Assembly (NCBI GenBank): GCA_036571765.1
Contig: BROE01000025.1
Span: 330,663 to 394,662 of the forward strand
Direction: 5' to 3'
Source of the DNA: Plecoglossus altivelis
Lineage: Eukaryota > Chordata > Actinopteri > Osmeriformes > Plecoglossidae
DNA: 64,000 nucleotides
Positions 35,104-50,300 of this stretch are shown one piece after another. The notes beneath the pieces were generated by a model, which saw only the letters and a list, made by a program, of their open reading frames with translations, made no database searches and was not told the DNA's origin. Position 1 is the stretch's first letter, and each line of letters starts with the position of its first letter. The translations under genes were made by a program, and so were the position numbers.

Positions 35104-38100
35104 GTTGTAAACACAAAGGCAACGAATTTGGTCGTTGGCCAAATGGATTGTTCTGCTCTCTGTAGATTTGTAGTTAAATCTGACAATGAAAAAAACACGT
35201 CACTTTTTTTTTCTTTTCTTGCAAATAAGGTTCATAGGAATGCAATGACCACTAGACTCTCGCCTCAAAGATCAGTAAATTAAAAGAAAATCTGTAGCGC
35301 TCTTGGTGTTCTCACTGAGGTTAAAGTAGTAGGCTTTAGAACATCTCCCATCCTGTGATCATTGCTTCACTTGAAATAACAACCAAATGTTGCTTATCAG
35401 CAGCAACTAACAACCAGCACACAGTCTCAGTGATGTGGAGCACTTTACCCAGAAGTGTTATCTATAAAACTACAGGATATATATCAATTCAGTATCATTT
35501 ATTCACACCTTCAACAAGAAATACAAGCTAACAAATAGCTATGTTTCTTTAGTAAAAATGGGTTTTTATCACAGAATAAAACCGCTCGGATGACAGACGG
35601 TCTATAAGACCTGCTCTCTTTTGTACAGTTGTATATTTGAATGTTTGTGTTTACAACTTGGACAGCTGGCGTTGTTTTGAGCGAGTCTACGTTTGTCTTC
35701 TCTTAGGGATGTGTGGCTGACTGTCACAAAAGGGCTTTCTTTTCAGTTCCAGACCTATTATCTTCTTGCAAGACACAATGGAATCTAATCACGAGAAATA
35801 TGTTTCAGTTTGTGTTCGAATTGCTGGCTTTGACAGAAAGGCCAGACTGTAGAGTATTATAGAATGTTCAAACTCTGGAAGCTTCTAGAATGTTGGAATA
35901 TTGACTGGCTTTGCACTGTCAAGTTGTCCTTGAAATCTCAATCGCACAAACCAGATCGAAGAATTTCTTCAATCATGATGGTGAATGCTTCAATTTGGCC
36001 ACTGATATGAATAGCAACATGTTCATGTCCACAGCACACCTATCACTAATCGAACACAGCCCGTTATAAAGGTTTGTGTTTGATAATATTCTGTATGATT
36101 CTTGCATGACTAGGGAAGAGCTATGTCTTGTACCTAGCCTCTGACCAAGCCATTGCAGACTCCTCTCAACAAAGAATAATCTGATGTAATTATGATTATG
36201 TATTTATTCGACACGCTTCTACCTAAAGCAAAATGCAGGGGTAATCTGAACCAGGGGCATATTGATGTGTCTTCTCAGAATATATTTGAAGTGCATTAGA
36301 TCTGTCTTTCAACTGTAGTTATATAGATTAAAACCCATGGTGCTCATTGAATCATTAGAGTATTGATATATTTACTTAAAACAGTATATTAAGCTAATTA
36401 ACACACATAGCTAAACTCTAACATAACCTCAGAGTCCAATTACACAGAAGTTACTCTTCCCACTAAAAGTGGGACTTGATAGAAATAGACTTGCAGAGAA
36501 GTAGTTGAATATGAGATCAGCTTGTTTTGAACTTCTTTGTAATTTCATACTCAAATTCATCAGAAACACCATAAAGCAAAATGCTTTGGGGGAAACTTAA
36601 TGCACAAAGTGATTCTTTAGATTGGCTGTTCCCTGTAGTTGCCGACAGCTGCTAAAGATGTGGCCTGCTTTAAAACACCCTGTCGGATTATGAACATACT
36701 TGAATGCGGTTGCTTGTGGTTAGACTAAGGTAAAGGTTGCTTTTAGGATAGTTAGCAAAAGGCTGTCTAAACTAGAGTAGTCAGGACTGAGGCAGAATTT
36801 AGAATTAAGATTATTTTTTTTTAAAGAAATAAAGCAGACCTCGAAGAAGTCAATACAAGGAGCTTCACCTTCACGTCACCAGACTACAAAGCAGAAGTAA
36901 ATGCCTATAAGGAGATGTGATCCTTATCTGCTTATTAGACTGCATGAACAAGACTCTTAAAGTGAATTATGCCGTGTACATTATTAAGATTAAAAGGAAA
37001 GGACTGATATGTTAAGTGTTTATATGTGTGAAGTGTAACATGAAATGATACATTACTTAACATACTTACCTACTTTCAAAATCCATTAGCAGTTCCATTT
37101 TAAATATCATGTACTGTATGTAAAAACATTGTTTTGTAGTGAATGTTTACTTCTGAATGTTTGTCATAACAAGGGTTTGAAATTTCCCATAATTCTTGGG
37201 TGGTCCCCTTAAAGTTCGTAATAATCAGAATACTATTTTATCTGAATATTTTCCAAATCTTTACGTAATTAAATCTTATGTTTGGAATTACAACCGTTTT
37301 GAACAATAATTTATGATTAGTCTAACTGATATTGAATCCTAAAAATTGTATCTACAAACCTGTTACATTATGGAAAAACAGCCATTTTGTGGGACTCCCC
37401 AATCTGGAACCCTGGTCATGGCAAATTATGACACCAGACTGTGAAGGTGTTTGTTTGGTGGAAAAACGTTTCTCCAATGAGCAATCATTCCAAAATGCCG
37501 TAAAATTTTATTTTTCATTTTATGATTGTTTTTAATCTATACTCAATAGAATGTATAGAGAGTTTGACTTTAGTTTTCCTTTTATTTTGACATGAAGAGA
37601 TTTTAAGAATAATAGTATTCCTCGTGACAATCTTTTACCTTCTACGATTTCATATTTAAGTTAAAATTGTCGCTGTACCCTCTACTTGATGCTCTGAGTC
37701 AAGGAGACACCTCATGCCTTAATGCGTGACACTGAATGTAAATATTGTGATTGGTCCAGTGTTTGTGTGGCCTATAGCCTACTAGCTAAAGATGTACCTG
37801 CATCATGGTACTGTATGATGTGTTCTTAAGTGTAGGCTGCATATTTCTACATATCTCAGCGTGAAGTTAGTGTGATCACTGGGGATTGTAAGAGTGCGCT
37901 TTATTTGTTGGCTCCAACTGTGTTTTTTCATGTCGTGAAAGATAGAATTGGGGAAATTACACATTTTACAATCAGTTTTGAAATCCCCCCCATTAAATTA
38001 AAGCAGGGATTAATTCAAAATAGTCTCAATCATTAGCTTCACTTAAATGTTATCATTATTGAATGGCTTTGTGTGGGCATTAAACATTGATTAGACTCAA

Positions 38101-38609
38101 AAAGGGTTGATCATGGGTAGATGTTTATGTTAGTTGGAGGGAAAGCATGCTTTTGGCACGTCAGCGTCCACGCTGGTTTGGTCTTGTGTGTTTACACATT
38201 GAGTAATGTAGCCTGATTCATTTGCGGTATCCGTCTACGGCTGCTCATGCTTCGATTTAGAAACAAGAGAAATCGTTTGTTCTTAAAAGACCCCTTTCCA
38301 TGTGTCTGGGTGCTAATTTTTACCGCTGCAAAGCAGAAACCAAAGGGAGCTTATAGCATAACATAGGCCTATGTCGCGATATTCTGCAGAGTAACTTGCA
38401 TAGTTGAAGATGCATCGTATTTAAATGGCTGGTCTTAAAAACTTGAATGTTTTCTCAGTGTTAAAAGCCTTGCCGACATTTTCCCTCGTGAACAGGTAGC
38501 CTACTTAAGTTGTTCTTGAAGTATGTTTGTATTGTTTTGAGAGCAGTAAATATGAATTTCTGTAGCATGTGTTCTTGCAATTTGTAAATAATGGTTATTT
38601 AATAATAAA
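35054..38609 (+). other. rhobtb2: rhobtb2 3' UTR (presumed)
   Basis: AT-rich sequence with no gene-like frames. Possible polyadenylation signals AATAAA occur at 35575-35580, 36828-36833 and 38604-38609. The last is followed by a GT-containing stretch and would give a 3' UTR of about 3.55 kb. Which signal is used cannot be told from sequence. Confidence 0.45.
38604..38609 (+). terminator. distal polyadenylation signal candidate of rhobtb2
   Basis: AATAAA near the end of the AT-rich tract, before the composition changes ahead of pebp4. Confidence 0.35.
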
Positions 38610-39325
38610 GTAGCACACTATCAACCGTGTACGTAACCATTTCTGTAATAATCCTCAAATGGGAAGTTGGCCAAGTAAACTTGACACATTTACTAAGCAA
38701 CTGTTAGCGCGAGAACTGCACTTGCTTGTAAACTACCTGTTATCACCGTCAGGTCCGCAACGTTGACATTCATTGTTACGACCTTTTCTATTAAACTACG
38801 AGGAGACACTTTAACTGGTTTTAGTTGGCTCAATAATATCCAACATTATCGTAGACGGCTTACATTTCCCCCGGACAGAAGGTAGGTTATCAGCAGTGCG
38901 TTGCTAACTGAACCAGCGCACTTGCTTTATCGATGACTTATATTCAGTCAACATTTAGGCTAGGCTAGCACTGACTTTTCAAACATTTTTGTAGGTCTAG
39001 TGTCTCCACTTACAGCATAGACGAAACAAGGTAGACTTGAGCTGTTAATCATGACTGGTAAAGTAGTATTATACTGACCAAAAGTATGCAGTTGGTTGGT
39101 AACCAAATACCGTCAGTGCTATTTAAGACCTACACATTTCCTGTATCTTCCACATGGTGGCAGCATAGAGTATAGTATGAGCTGTTAATCTGGTCAACAC
39201 ATGTCTGGTGTCACTCATCTTCTCAGACAGATTTCAAAAGTGGTTCTGATATAGTAAAACTGAAACTACATGCCTTGAATGTGTCCATCCACGTCTTCTA
39301 ACTAATCGGGTTGCTGTTTCAGGCT
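38610..39325 (+). other. pebp4 upstream region
   Basis: No coding exon recognised. The pebp4 start codon lies 3 bp after an acceptor-like TGCTGTTTCAG (ending at 39322), so a noncoding first exon and the promoter are probably within this segment. Confidence 0.4.
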
Positions 39326-41326
39326 ATGATGCTGGGGCCCAGGCTGTTAGCATACTCTGCTGCCCTTCTGGGGTGTCCGTTTGGGGTGCATCAGGTCACT
39401 TCTGAAAACGACTTGACACCATTGAGCCGCTCCGATGCCTCTTTCTGCCAGTAAGTATCTACACTTACAGGCAGTACGTACTAAGCCATAAAAGACTATG
39501 AAGTCTAATAACCTTGACTTTGTGGCTAACTCTGCTTTTCCAGCGGTGGATTGCAAGTGAACTATTCAGACCTGGAAATCAGCGAGTGTCTTGTTATTCC
39601 CAGAGAACATCGACTCAGAGAGAAGATCAGTCTAGTTTGGGGTGCTCCGCTGGTCCGTCTTAACACAGCTGACAAGGTATACTGTCTCGAATCTGCCTAG
39701 AAAGTGCAGTACATGAAATAAACAATAGCTTACAGTGAAGATTGATAGTCAGCCATTAATGTAAAGAGCAAACCAACCCCAGTGCATTCACACTGTGTTA
39801 TGTTCCAACCTGTGAGACGATCACTGATATGCGCGCGTTGTCAATACTGCAGTAGCGTAGTGTCACCAGAGGGTGGCAGAAGAACCTCATGTTTTATTCA
39901 AAGCAAATCTTTCCCTGCTGTAAATTGTGGACCTAAACGATTATTCAAAACTGCCCAGACATATTTTCGAAATGTGACTGTAGTTTAAAGATTATAGTAT
40001 TATAAGCATGCATAAAATGAACAAATACAATCCATATTTCTCATCTGCATATTGGCAACGGTAGAATGAAACCATAAAATATACTCTATACCGTACATCT
40101 TTAAATGGCAAACAGAGGACAAAACAAAGCCTAAAGGATTAGATTTGCAAGAGTTTAAGAGAGATTAAAATGATTCATGATTCAAGCGAGTCTTAATAAA
40201 ATAATCTTGCCATCTAAGAAGAGGTTCGACTTAATAAGGCGTTTTATTTTACCATTATTTTCAAAATACAAGTAATTGAAAATTCCTATTACAATTTTAT
40301 TAGTATTGTAGGGCTATTATATTCAAATATGTAGACTATTTGGATTGAAGTAAATTTGAAAAAACACTTACAGTTGGGCACCCTGGGTAGAAATGAAAAA
40401 CAGAATCATCCAGGACAAAATGTTATGTCTTTAAAATGAAAACTTAAATTGAAAGCCACCTCAATTTAGAAGGTATTTTATAAATTCCAGACCTAAGCAG
40501 TCTAGCTTGATCATGATCTATCGCCCTACTGTTGCCCAAACTCCAATTGATGTATGGTCGTATTATCTGTAACGCTGTCTTATATGATTCTCTTTTATGG
40601 CCTGAATCAGTGGCAGACAGCAAAACAGATTACATGTTTGATCAAATCAATACAAACTTTATTTACTGGGCTTTGAAATGTAATGCCTAGTCTCCCTGAC
40701 ACTTTTCACATGCTCACACTAAGTAAGCCAGGTCTCTGGGATGTGATAGACTAGGCTAGCATACAAGAGAAACTGCACACACGTGTGTATGAGTGTATGT
40801 GTGTGTGTGTGTGGTGGATCTGCCTCAGATTGGCTCCACGCTTGCTGTGCGTTCCTGTCTGCCACGACTGCCCCCCCGTGCCACAAGCGACGCAGTCGTG
40901 GTCATTCCGAGTTTCCCCACTGTGACACCCACTTCATTCCGCTTCTGGAACGCCTGCGTGTCATTCTAACGAGGCACAGTGGGCAGAGGTCCAGCAAGCA
41001 CACCTCCAAATAGCCTCTTATTACCCGAAACAAAAGCGAAGGGGCCATAGAAAGAACGCCTCATCTGAGCTTCACAGTGATAGGTCGCGACAGGACCTAC
41101 TTTCCTGTTTAGCAGGGCCAGCGTGTCTTGTTGTAACGCAATCGAAGGCTCAAATTGCACCATAAGCAGCAATAATGGGATGTAGAATACTAACGACGGG
41201 GCTGAGATATGCTTGTGGTTATTGAATTTCTACATGACTTTGGCGTTGATGGTTAAAAACCCCTCACGTTGTTTTCAAAGTGAAAATCGTATTACGACGC
41301 CAGTCTTGGGAAAGTATAGATATAAG

Positions 41327-41362
<36 letters not shown>

Positions 41363-44300
41363 ACCACTGAGGGGGAGGGGAAGGTCACAGGTCACCGTGT
41401 TCGACTATAAGCAAGATTGCAAAGGAGCGTTTTTGTGTGGCTGTGTGGCGACGGCGAGTATTTGTGCTTCGAGTTCTTCTCGTGCTAAACAGGCCAAGCT
41501 CAGGAAGCAGCTCTTTGTCTGGTGTTCTTGACTTCAAACCCGCAGGAGGTCAAGTTCGGTAAATATGGTAAGTAACCATTACCTCAGAAAGGTCACAGCA
41601 GAGCCACGTGCTGCTCAAAGACGCGTGCACTTTCTGACATGGAGCGTGTACACAGTACACAGCCTTCTGATCACAGAGGTGGTTGTCAACTTGAAACCAG
41701 TTCAAGTATAAATTTGACTTGTCTTTAAAAAGCAGCACCACAGGCCAGGGGAGTTTTCTTTGCTGGAAAACCGAAGACAGTTGAGAGTTTGTTTGGTGCC
41801 ACTGGGCATAGTCTTAAGCAGAGGGGATTACAGAGCCCAGTTTGTGTGGAGACGTTCCTGCGTCTGGTGGACGGTATGAGGTTTTAAACCATTACCGCGA
41901 TTAGAACTGCCTCACCATGATCTCTTGAGCTTGCTTACTGCTGCTAATAGCTGTTTCCTCTCTATTCCTCTCAATATCTTCTTCTCTCTCTTTCTCTGTC
42001 TCCCTCTGTGTGAATGATTTTTCATGCTTTGCTAAAACCCATGTGGGGGCGTTTAGAGAGGATTTAAGCACGACGATCGCCCCCCCTCCTCTTCCTCCTC
42101 CACTTTTTTTTTTTCTCGTGTTTTTTTTTCTCTCGTGGTTGAGTCTTGGTGTTCTTTTCTGCAAGGTTCTGATGACGACAGGGCAGGAACACTGGCTTTG
42201 CCCACGGCAGGCTGCTGTCTCAAAAGCTGCCCACTCTCTCTCTCCCCTGCCTTGGCACGGCGGAGAACGCGAGGGTGGGGTTCCTCTCAATCAGACCTTG
42301 TCATTCCCAGGGAACGCCCGCTCGTCCACTCGCAAAGGATTCCTCAAAGGTCTTCCTTTCGGGGAACGCGGGAGATCGAGCGAGCGTCAGACATCAAGGC
42401 GTCCGATTTCCTGGCGGGTGAAAAGCGCTCACTCTGCAAAACAGCCGTGGACGTACGCACACTTCACCGTCTGAAGGCACGCTTCTCTTCGCCATCCCAG
42501 GCCGTGCGAGGAGACCTGTGGTCGGCTGAGGCAACGGGAGATGTCTGTCTAATTGTAAATTCAGTGTCATCAGGTGGGTGGTGTTGGCATGTAGGCTTAC
42601 AGCAGCTCATTTAGCCTGGATTCAGCATTTCTATTTCCCTAGCTAATGTTCCTATTTGTCATAATAACTACCCCGTAAAGCTGACCCATGAACCATTTGG
42701 TTCAGTCACTGCCTGTTCTTACACAACACGGTATGAATCACAGCAGCTTCTGACGAGTGAGGAATTACTACCAGTGTTACCAGAAGCGCAGGATTGATTA
42801 TGCATATTCAGTCGAATGGAGAAAAGCAATAAGCCACATAATCCATGTTTCCACAAACAGCGGTGATTTACATGTCGTGTGAGGTGTCAGTCGAACACTG
42901 TTCCGCTTCTTCTTCTTCTCATAAGCAGAGCTGGGTTTACATGAGGTAGGGGAGTGTCATGAGGTTAGCTTGGCGCCCCGCGTAGAGCCTGGCCTGGGCT
43001 GGGCTGAGATGGCGGCTGGGCTGTAGAGACCTGGCCTCCAAGCAGCAACATTCCCCCCATATCTACCCCAGCCTCTCTTCCTCTCTTTGCGACCCAGCCT
43101 TTATTGTTCATCTGTTTCTTCATATCCCTGCTCTCTTTCCATCACTCTCACGCCCCTCACCCACTCTCCATGGTTCTCATTTCGTCACCGCCTGCCTCCT
43201 TCTCTTCCCCCTCTCCCGGCTGTCTCGCGTTCTGTTTCGGCGGCGGCGCGATAAGAGCGCAGGCAGCGGCAGAGCTTCAAGCGGCAGCAGACGAAATATG
43301 ATTTCAATTAAGCACCAGAACTGCAGTCTATCATCCTCAATGGAGGATGGGAGGGGAGGACTGGGGGGGCGCGGTGCAGGGAGGAAGTGCTGCGTGGAGG
43401 CCAGGAGATAGACGTCTGCCCCCTGGCTAACACCTCAGGGGGTGGATCTCTCTGTATGGACCTCCTAGGTGGGACAGCCAGAGGAGGAACGTAGGAGCTA
43501 AATGTGCCCTCATACTGGCAATTACTCCCTTGATTACACTGTATTATGTCATTAACATGGTAACACATTATAATTTTATTTTTAAATATTATAATATTTT
43601 ATTAAGTTTAGCAGGGCAACATGTAATTAGCACACAAAGGCAGTAAATGGGGAAATAGAAAGACCGTCCAAACGTGTGTCTATGAATAGGGTTCATATGA
43701 AGACACACTCTAAGCCAGTCATATACATTGACTCAAAGATCTGTTCAAACAGAGATTCGTGATCTGCGTTTGCTGTTCCAGATGCTAAAATCAACACGCA
43801 AGATTAAATTTCTATTTATGTTAGGCACAGATAGAAACCTTTGCCTGAGCTATATCGTGGCACAGACAGCCCAAGTAATCAGCACTTCTCATGTTAAAGG
43901 AAAGGTAGCACAATCAAGTTGTAATTTGGCATTATGTACTCATAAAATATTGATGAAAACTGTTCACTTGGTAAAGGCTTGAGTGTTGAAATAGGCCCGC
44001 AAACTACAGCGCACCATTACACCCAGTTAAATTATGATGGTTTGCAGTTAATATTAGATTGAAATCATTTAAAAAACCCAAATCCTGTCCTGGTTTGCTT
44101 GCTTCACCCACCGAGGGTCTACCTGCTAGTATATGCCACTGTTAGAACTTGCCTCCTGTTTGCTAAGTACAGAGATGGAGAAAAGAAAGTTTATTTTTTT
44201 TCAGTGCAACTCAGAAATCTTCTCAGATGGATGTTAGAGTGATCAGGATATTTTCCACGCTCTAACTTCTTCTAGACACTAACTCGTACACGTAAGACCC

Positions 44301-47300
44301 ATGTAATTGCCTTATTTCTTGTTGTTTATGTTGGACTATGATGAAGAAGTTGGAGGTAATCGCAGCGAAAGAAGTTTGTATTCTTAAAGGAAGTCTTGGC
44401 TGTGGCAGTGTGTTCTACCCAAACTGACTGCGGTGGCTCATCTTTGGTCCAGCCCATGGCTTAGTTACAGTCCTGTTCAAATCCTCTGATTCACCTACTT
44501 TAAGAACAGCTACAGGGCTTCTCCTAATGCTAACTCGTCATAATGCCATTCCTCAGTAGTCTTGTTGTCTTAACTTTGGAAAGAGACGAGTCCTTAACAC
44601 CACAGCTCAGCACAGTTGGCCAACTTAGAGCTTTTTTTTTTTTAAAGAGGGAAAACATATTTTGTGTCTGGTGCCAACATTGCTTCGAAATAATTAAACG
44701 TCTTAAACACATTGGTTTGTCACCAGAAGTCACCAGCAATAAAACGTAGAGACGCAAAAAAAAAAAAAAATTTTTCAAATGAATTTCATTGATCAAAGCT
44801 TGATTTTGTCTTTCCCAGAGAATGCAGCTGATAAGAGCTGGAAGTGATCACTTCCTGTTTGTTCCTTTGATACTGTCGTCAGCAGGCAGTGACATTGGTA
44901 TGCAAATGATGAGTTAATCCCTTTACATGACTTTGTTCCGTTTTTCCCTTTCATTTCCACAATCCATCGTTTCTAGCACTGCGTCTGTGTGGAAGAGAAC
45001 AGCCAGCTGACATGAAGATAGCGTGAGATTCACAATCCCTCAGATCCGAGACAATCAATCAATCCTGTTTCTCGAAGACACCTGATCCAATTATGTAATT
45101 TGACTGAGATTAATCTAAGCAATGAACAGAAAACTTCATTTACCTTCATATTTGAAATCCGTTGTGAGAGAACCACATATATATATATATATATATACAT
45201 ATACCTATATATATGTATGTGTATATATATATATATAATATATATATATATATATACGTATGTGTATATATACATATATATATACATATATAAAGGTTAT
45301 GGTGGTTAAAGGTATATTTTGTACAATAACTGTAAACAACGGTAAATAACACAAAGTGTTTATTGAGACTTTAAAAAAACAACGTTGAGGACTTAGATTA
45401 TCTCTAAGGTGTACATTTCGACTTTACATATAACACATAGATATCGCACCGATACTTTAACAAACAGATTACCAGCCTTATTAGAACGCGTTTGATGTTA
45501 AGAATTAAGACCACATGTTGGCATATCCAGTGTAAGACCAAGAGCCTTGTGGCTTAGATACTTGGGGAGATTGTGACCTGTGTGTCTCGCTTTTTGTTGT
45601 CCTTAGGGTTGGTGTTAAAGAGAATATGGAAAAAGGTGGGAGGGTCTTACATTCAAGAAGCTTAAAATGCAAAATCTCAAATAAGCCTAATTTTCCTTAG
45701 CCAATCACATAGCTTTCGGAGGGTTTTATGGCGATAGACTCCACTGACTAACAAACCTCTCCTCCCTAAATGAAAACACTTGAGGTTTATGTTGCTTCTC
45801 AAAAAATGTATCTAGACATTTATCCAGTTTAATCTTCTTAACATATTAAAGTGATTTGCTTTACCCCTGAAGTGTCTGAAACCGAATCAAGCGCACCCTT
45901 TCTAAATGCACTAAGACCTGGGAGGCATTGTGGGCCTTCAATCCCTCCAGAGAGGTGGGCAGGATTCAACTTTTTTCATCATAGGTGCAGCTTTGCGCTC
46001 TCCTGCACTGTCATTTTTTTTTGTCTCGCTGTTGATACTCCAACTGTTGCACTCATTCAGTATGCTTAGGCATCAGTCTGTGCCAGAACTGCCCACACTG
46101 ACGAGTCGAGGTGCTGTGCTCTGCGGTATTTAGCCACACTGAAAGAGCTTTCTCATAATGTAGGTGTTTGCAGAATTCATTGTTTTTCCACCCCACCCCA
46201 CCCCCCCCTCTCTTCTTTGTGAATGTCAGGAGAGGTATGAATAATGAGAAAGCTGAACCACATCCACCATGTTAGTTTGATTTCTCTTGGTGCCAGCGTA
46301 TGACTGTTCAATAGGTCTGGGCATCTGCGCAAGATGTTTTTAACCTTTTCGCCAGACAGCGGAACGCTCTAGGACGTAATTTTTTGGGACAGTCACAATG
46401 TGGTCTTTTCAATCTGGGTTCGTCGGGCCGGATTCTTGGTGCGTCTTGGTCAAACCCAGCTGAGTCATAATAATCTGTGATCTGTTGTGGACCTGCCTCA
46501 GGCCTCTCCTAGACACAGCCTCATCTGCAGAAGGGCAGATTTCAACTGAGCGACAGAGCGCCCGTTCAGTCCCATTATGAACTTATTCCTTATTATCATG
46601 TCACCTAATATGAATAATGAAACCCTTATGTCGATGTCACTATCTGCGGAAAAACAATAATGATTTCCTTGGAAGCAAGGGAAAGGATAAGGTTAATGTC
46701 AGTAAATAATAACTTTTTTGTTGTTAGAATTCGTTTGTGTGTGTGTGTGTGTGTTGTGCTAGGAAATGCAATTAATTTGCATTGTTTTGCTCCTACTGTG
46801 CGTCTTCACAGTGCATAAGGTGCTTTAACACAGCTGTAGATACTTCTGACTGAGTGGAGGCAGTGAGCTTAACATCAAATATTGTGTCTGCTAAAAAAAA
46901 ATACCAAAGAAACTATCATGTCGGACGTGAAAATGGTCGGTTCTTGCACAATTTAGGCAGCGTTTCTCTGCCGACTCCTTGTTGGTTATTTTCGATGTCT
47001 TGACACGCTACAGTAAGAGATGCATTTGCTTTTGTTTCACTCAGTGTTGAACTCCCCAACTATTTCCTCGCTTTGACTTCATCCCGTGGTTCTACCTTTC
47101 AACCTCAAGCATGTGTACCTCAGCTGAGAGAGAGTTTTGCCAATGGTGCCAATCCATACCAATCTCTACCAGAGCTGAGCGCCGCACAACTATTAAAACT
47201 CTTGGCAGGTTGTAGTTCTTCTCACAGTACATGGAACTGGTGAAATTGATTGAGAGTAGAAGGTTAAAAAAAGAAAGGTTTTGCCTTTCCTCGACAACCC

Positions 47301-50300
47301 ATGCCTTGCTTGAAGTAGCAACCATTTTTGGCAAAACATGTTACTTTGTTTTCATTTCTTTGTACAAATCCTATGGAGAGGTGCTTTAGGTTGTTCCTTG
47401 GGTAAAAAGTTGATATTATTGCAAAGAGGGAAAAAATGACTTTTTATGTTTGCAGGAATTGTGGATTTCTTCCATCCGTGAAATCCTAATTGTGCCTTGG
47501 AGGGCTGGTAGTATGTAGGGTATCTCTGCTCTGCTCTGCTCAACAGGATTTGCGTCTGTCTATGCTTGAGTATGTCTTTCAGCCTAAATGCGGATATAAC
47601 CCTTTCAGTGCACAAGCCACAGATTCCTCGTTCTTGCCGCTAGGCTGATCCTGTGCATCTCCAGCTTTGTGTTGAACACATTCAAACTCACTTTTGGAAC
47701 CTACCATTAAAAAACGGGGGAGGGGGGGGACGGGGGGTGATTTGAAAGTGTAGGGCATTAGAAACTAGTTCTCTCCTGGCTGTGGTTCACCTTCGTACGA
47801 CGTTAGACAGTAAATTGCTCCTGAGCCAAAGCGTCCATAGTTCATGGTCAGTGTGGAGAGAGAATGAAGCAGGGAACAGGGGATGTCAGATGAGAACACT
47901 TCTTGGATGCCTGAAGAGGTTGTCTGCGCCCGCTGTTTGTCCACAGTCAGGCGGCGTCAGCCTGGAGTGACATGGCCTTCTCCATGGGCGAACGGCAGAG
48001 TTTGGGCGATGAACATCGCAGAGGGTTCAAATGACATGTTGTTGTTTTTTTTTGAAATCCTACAGTAGGTTGCTAGCATGGGTAATTGAATTTCGCTTTT
48101 TTTTCCTCTCTCTTTTCTTCCTGTGGTTCAGATTCCAGACCTGTAGCTCGGCCGTCTGCTCCGATGGCAGGGTTGTACTTCACGACGTACTTTAGACGCG
48201 TTCGTGCTTTCCTTTCTCTCCGTACCAAAAATAAATAAATCAATGGGCTGATGTAGAAAGATGCTTGATTTAAATGAAGCGTGGAGGTTGGCTCCTATGT
48301 AGCTGGTGGATCATTCCGATGGGTGATGGGTGATTCCCCTAGGGAGAGTGAAACACACTGAGCTGGAGCAGCTTTATCACTGCTGTCTTTATCAGGGTGC
48401 CTGGCAGAGAGGATGTGCCTGCTCTCTGTGAATGGACAAGCCCTTGAACCATAAACCTGCACCTCCTCTGATAACAGTTTTCGGCATTGTGATCGGTGTC
48501 ATTTCAGGCCTTTCGTTTCCTTCTTCTTTTTTTTTGACACAGCTAAATATAATCGGCGGGTAGCAAAACGAGGGTTCCTGCCCTTCAAAACGAGACTCCT
48601 TCGCGTTCTCTGATTTTGAAATCGCAGAAGGAAGACTTGAGGGAAAAACGATCTTTTACTGCAATTCATACGTCCGTATATAGTTGCAGTTTTTTTTCTC
48701 TTCCTCCTCGTTTCTCTTCCTCCCCCCCAAAATAAGATCTTGCTGACGTCCGAGTTGTCCTCCTGGCTCCGACAGCGGCCGCCCGGTGACGTACGCCTTG
48801 CCTCACACTGAAGCCTAGCCCGGCCTGTAGGCCAGCGCGTGCTCAATTACCTTAGCCCTGAGAAAACACGAATGATGTCCCCGGCCTTCTGGCATAGACG
48901 CAGTGCTTGGGCACTGCCCTAGTGGTGCTTGTAGCTATAGTCTGATTACACCCCATGACTGTGTTTGTCTGCGCCTCTACTAGACTGGCCTTAATCCTAC
49001 CCACATTACCAACCAGCGCAGTGGAGGGGCTAGGTCCTCTATCCCAATCCCTAATCTCTCCCACGTATGCATCATTCCAGACGACCCATAATAATGCACA
49101 TCGCCTCACCCGTACAATGTAAGGGGTGCTTCACCGTCTCTCCACGGAGAGTGGCTGCCAGACGCGATCCCCACTGGTGAAATTAATTCTGAATAAAAAA
49201 TGCTATAGCCTCGTTCCAACTAACGGCATGATTTCTGGACCTCGGGCTCTCACTCCTGTGCGCATAACATGCGCGTTTTACAGTGCCACGCCCTCCCTAC
49301 CCCCCTTCCCACCCCCTCACTGCCTACGCCTCCTCCCTACCCCCAACTTTGAAGGCAGGATGAGTTTTAAACCAATCTCAACCATGCAGGAAATATTTTA
49401 TTAGTAGTATCCGTTAAGAAAGCGAATGCTCAGTCAAATAGCATTCTTCCATAGCGACCAAGACTATTTAGCGAAACGATGGAGGTGCGAGAAGAAATAT
49501 GTTGGGAAGATCGTTTGACAAAGCTTTTCCGCAACCATCTTTTTGACAGGCCTTTATTCCATTCACAGTGATGGTCTCATATATTATTAGCTTCATGAGA
49601 GCGTTGATTCCCTTTCAAGAGAAAAAAAAAAGGATAAACGTAGAAAAAAAGCGTGGAAGTCTCCCTAGCTGGTGAGACAGTCAGTGCCTGTGAACAACTC
49701 TGACACCTTTGACAGCTCAGCTGGCCAGAAAGGACGGCTGTCACAGTCAGGGACCAGCAGGATTTGCATAGCAGGAAGTTTCCCATTGTTCCAATGGAGG
49801 CCCAATCTGTAGCGTGTTGTCCAGACGGTGCCACGACGGAAAATCGCCTTCGAAGCCACGCTAAACTAGCGTGTTCACACAGTTAAGGGAGAAGACAACG
49901 CTAAACGGGAACTCAAGGTTGAAGTGCTATGCTAACCATGTCCACTGTGAAGAACACAGAGGAGATGAATATTGTTTGATAGACAACACTGTTGTGAACC
50001 TCCCTCCCCCTCTTATTATCACAAACAAACGGGGTTTCCATAGAAACTGTGTACAGTCTTAGCTGCCTGGAGTCAAACCAAAATCCCTTTCCAATATATT
50101 TTAAATTTAGAGTATTTCTCTTTTTTTTAAGTGGTTAAACAGCCCATAGTTTCCAGAGACCTTGTTGAATTTTCTTCAGGCAGGTATTTCTCTGTACTGC
50201 TTTGCGTCAGTCAAAGTTGCGCGACTTTGAAAGTTAGAGGACTTTTAATGGACTGACTATGCCAGTAAAAAGATATTTGGCACTTGTTACCCCCTTACAA

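Noticed and set aside
45030..45352. Ile/Tyr-rich frames on both strands
   Set aside because: Translations of an AT/ATAC microsatellite.
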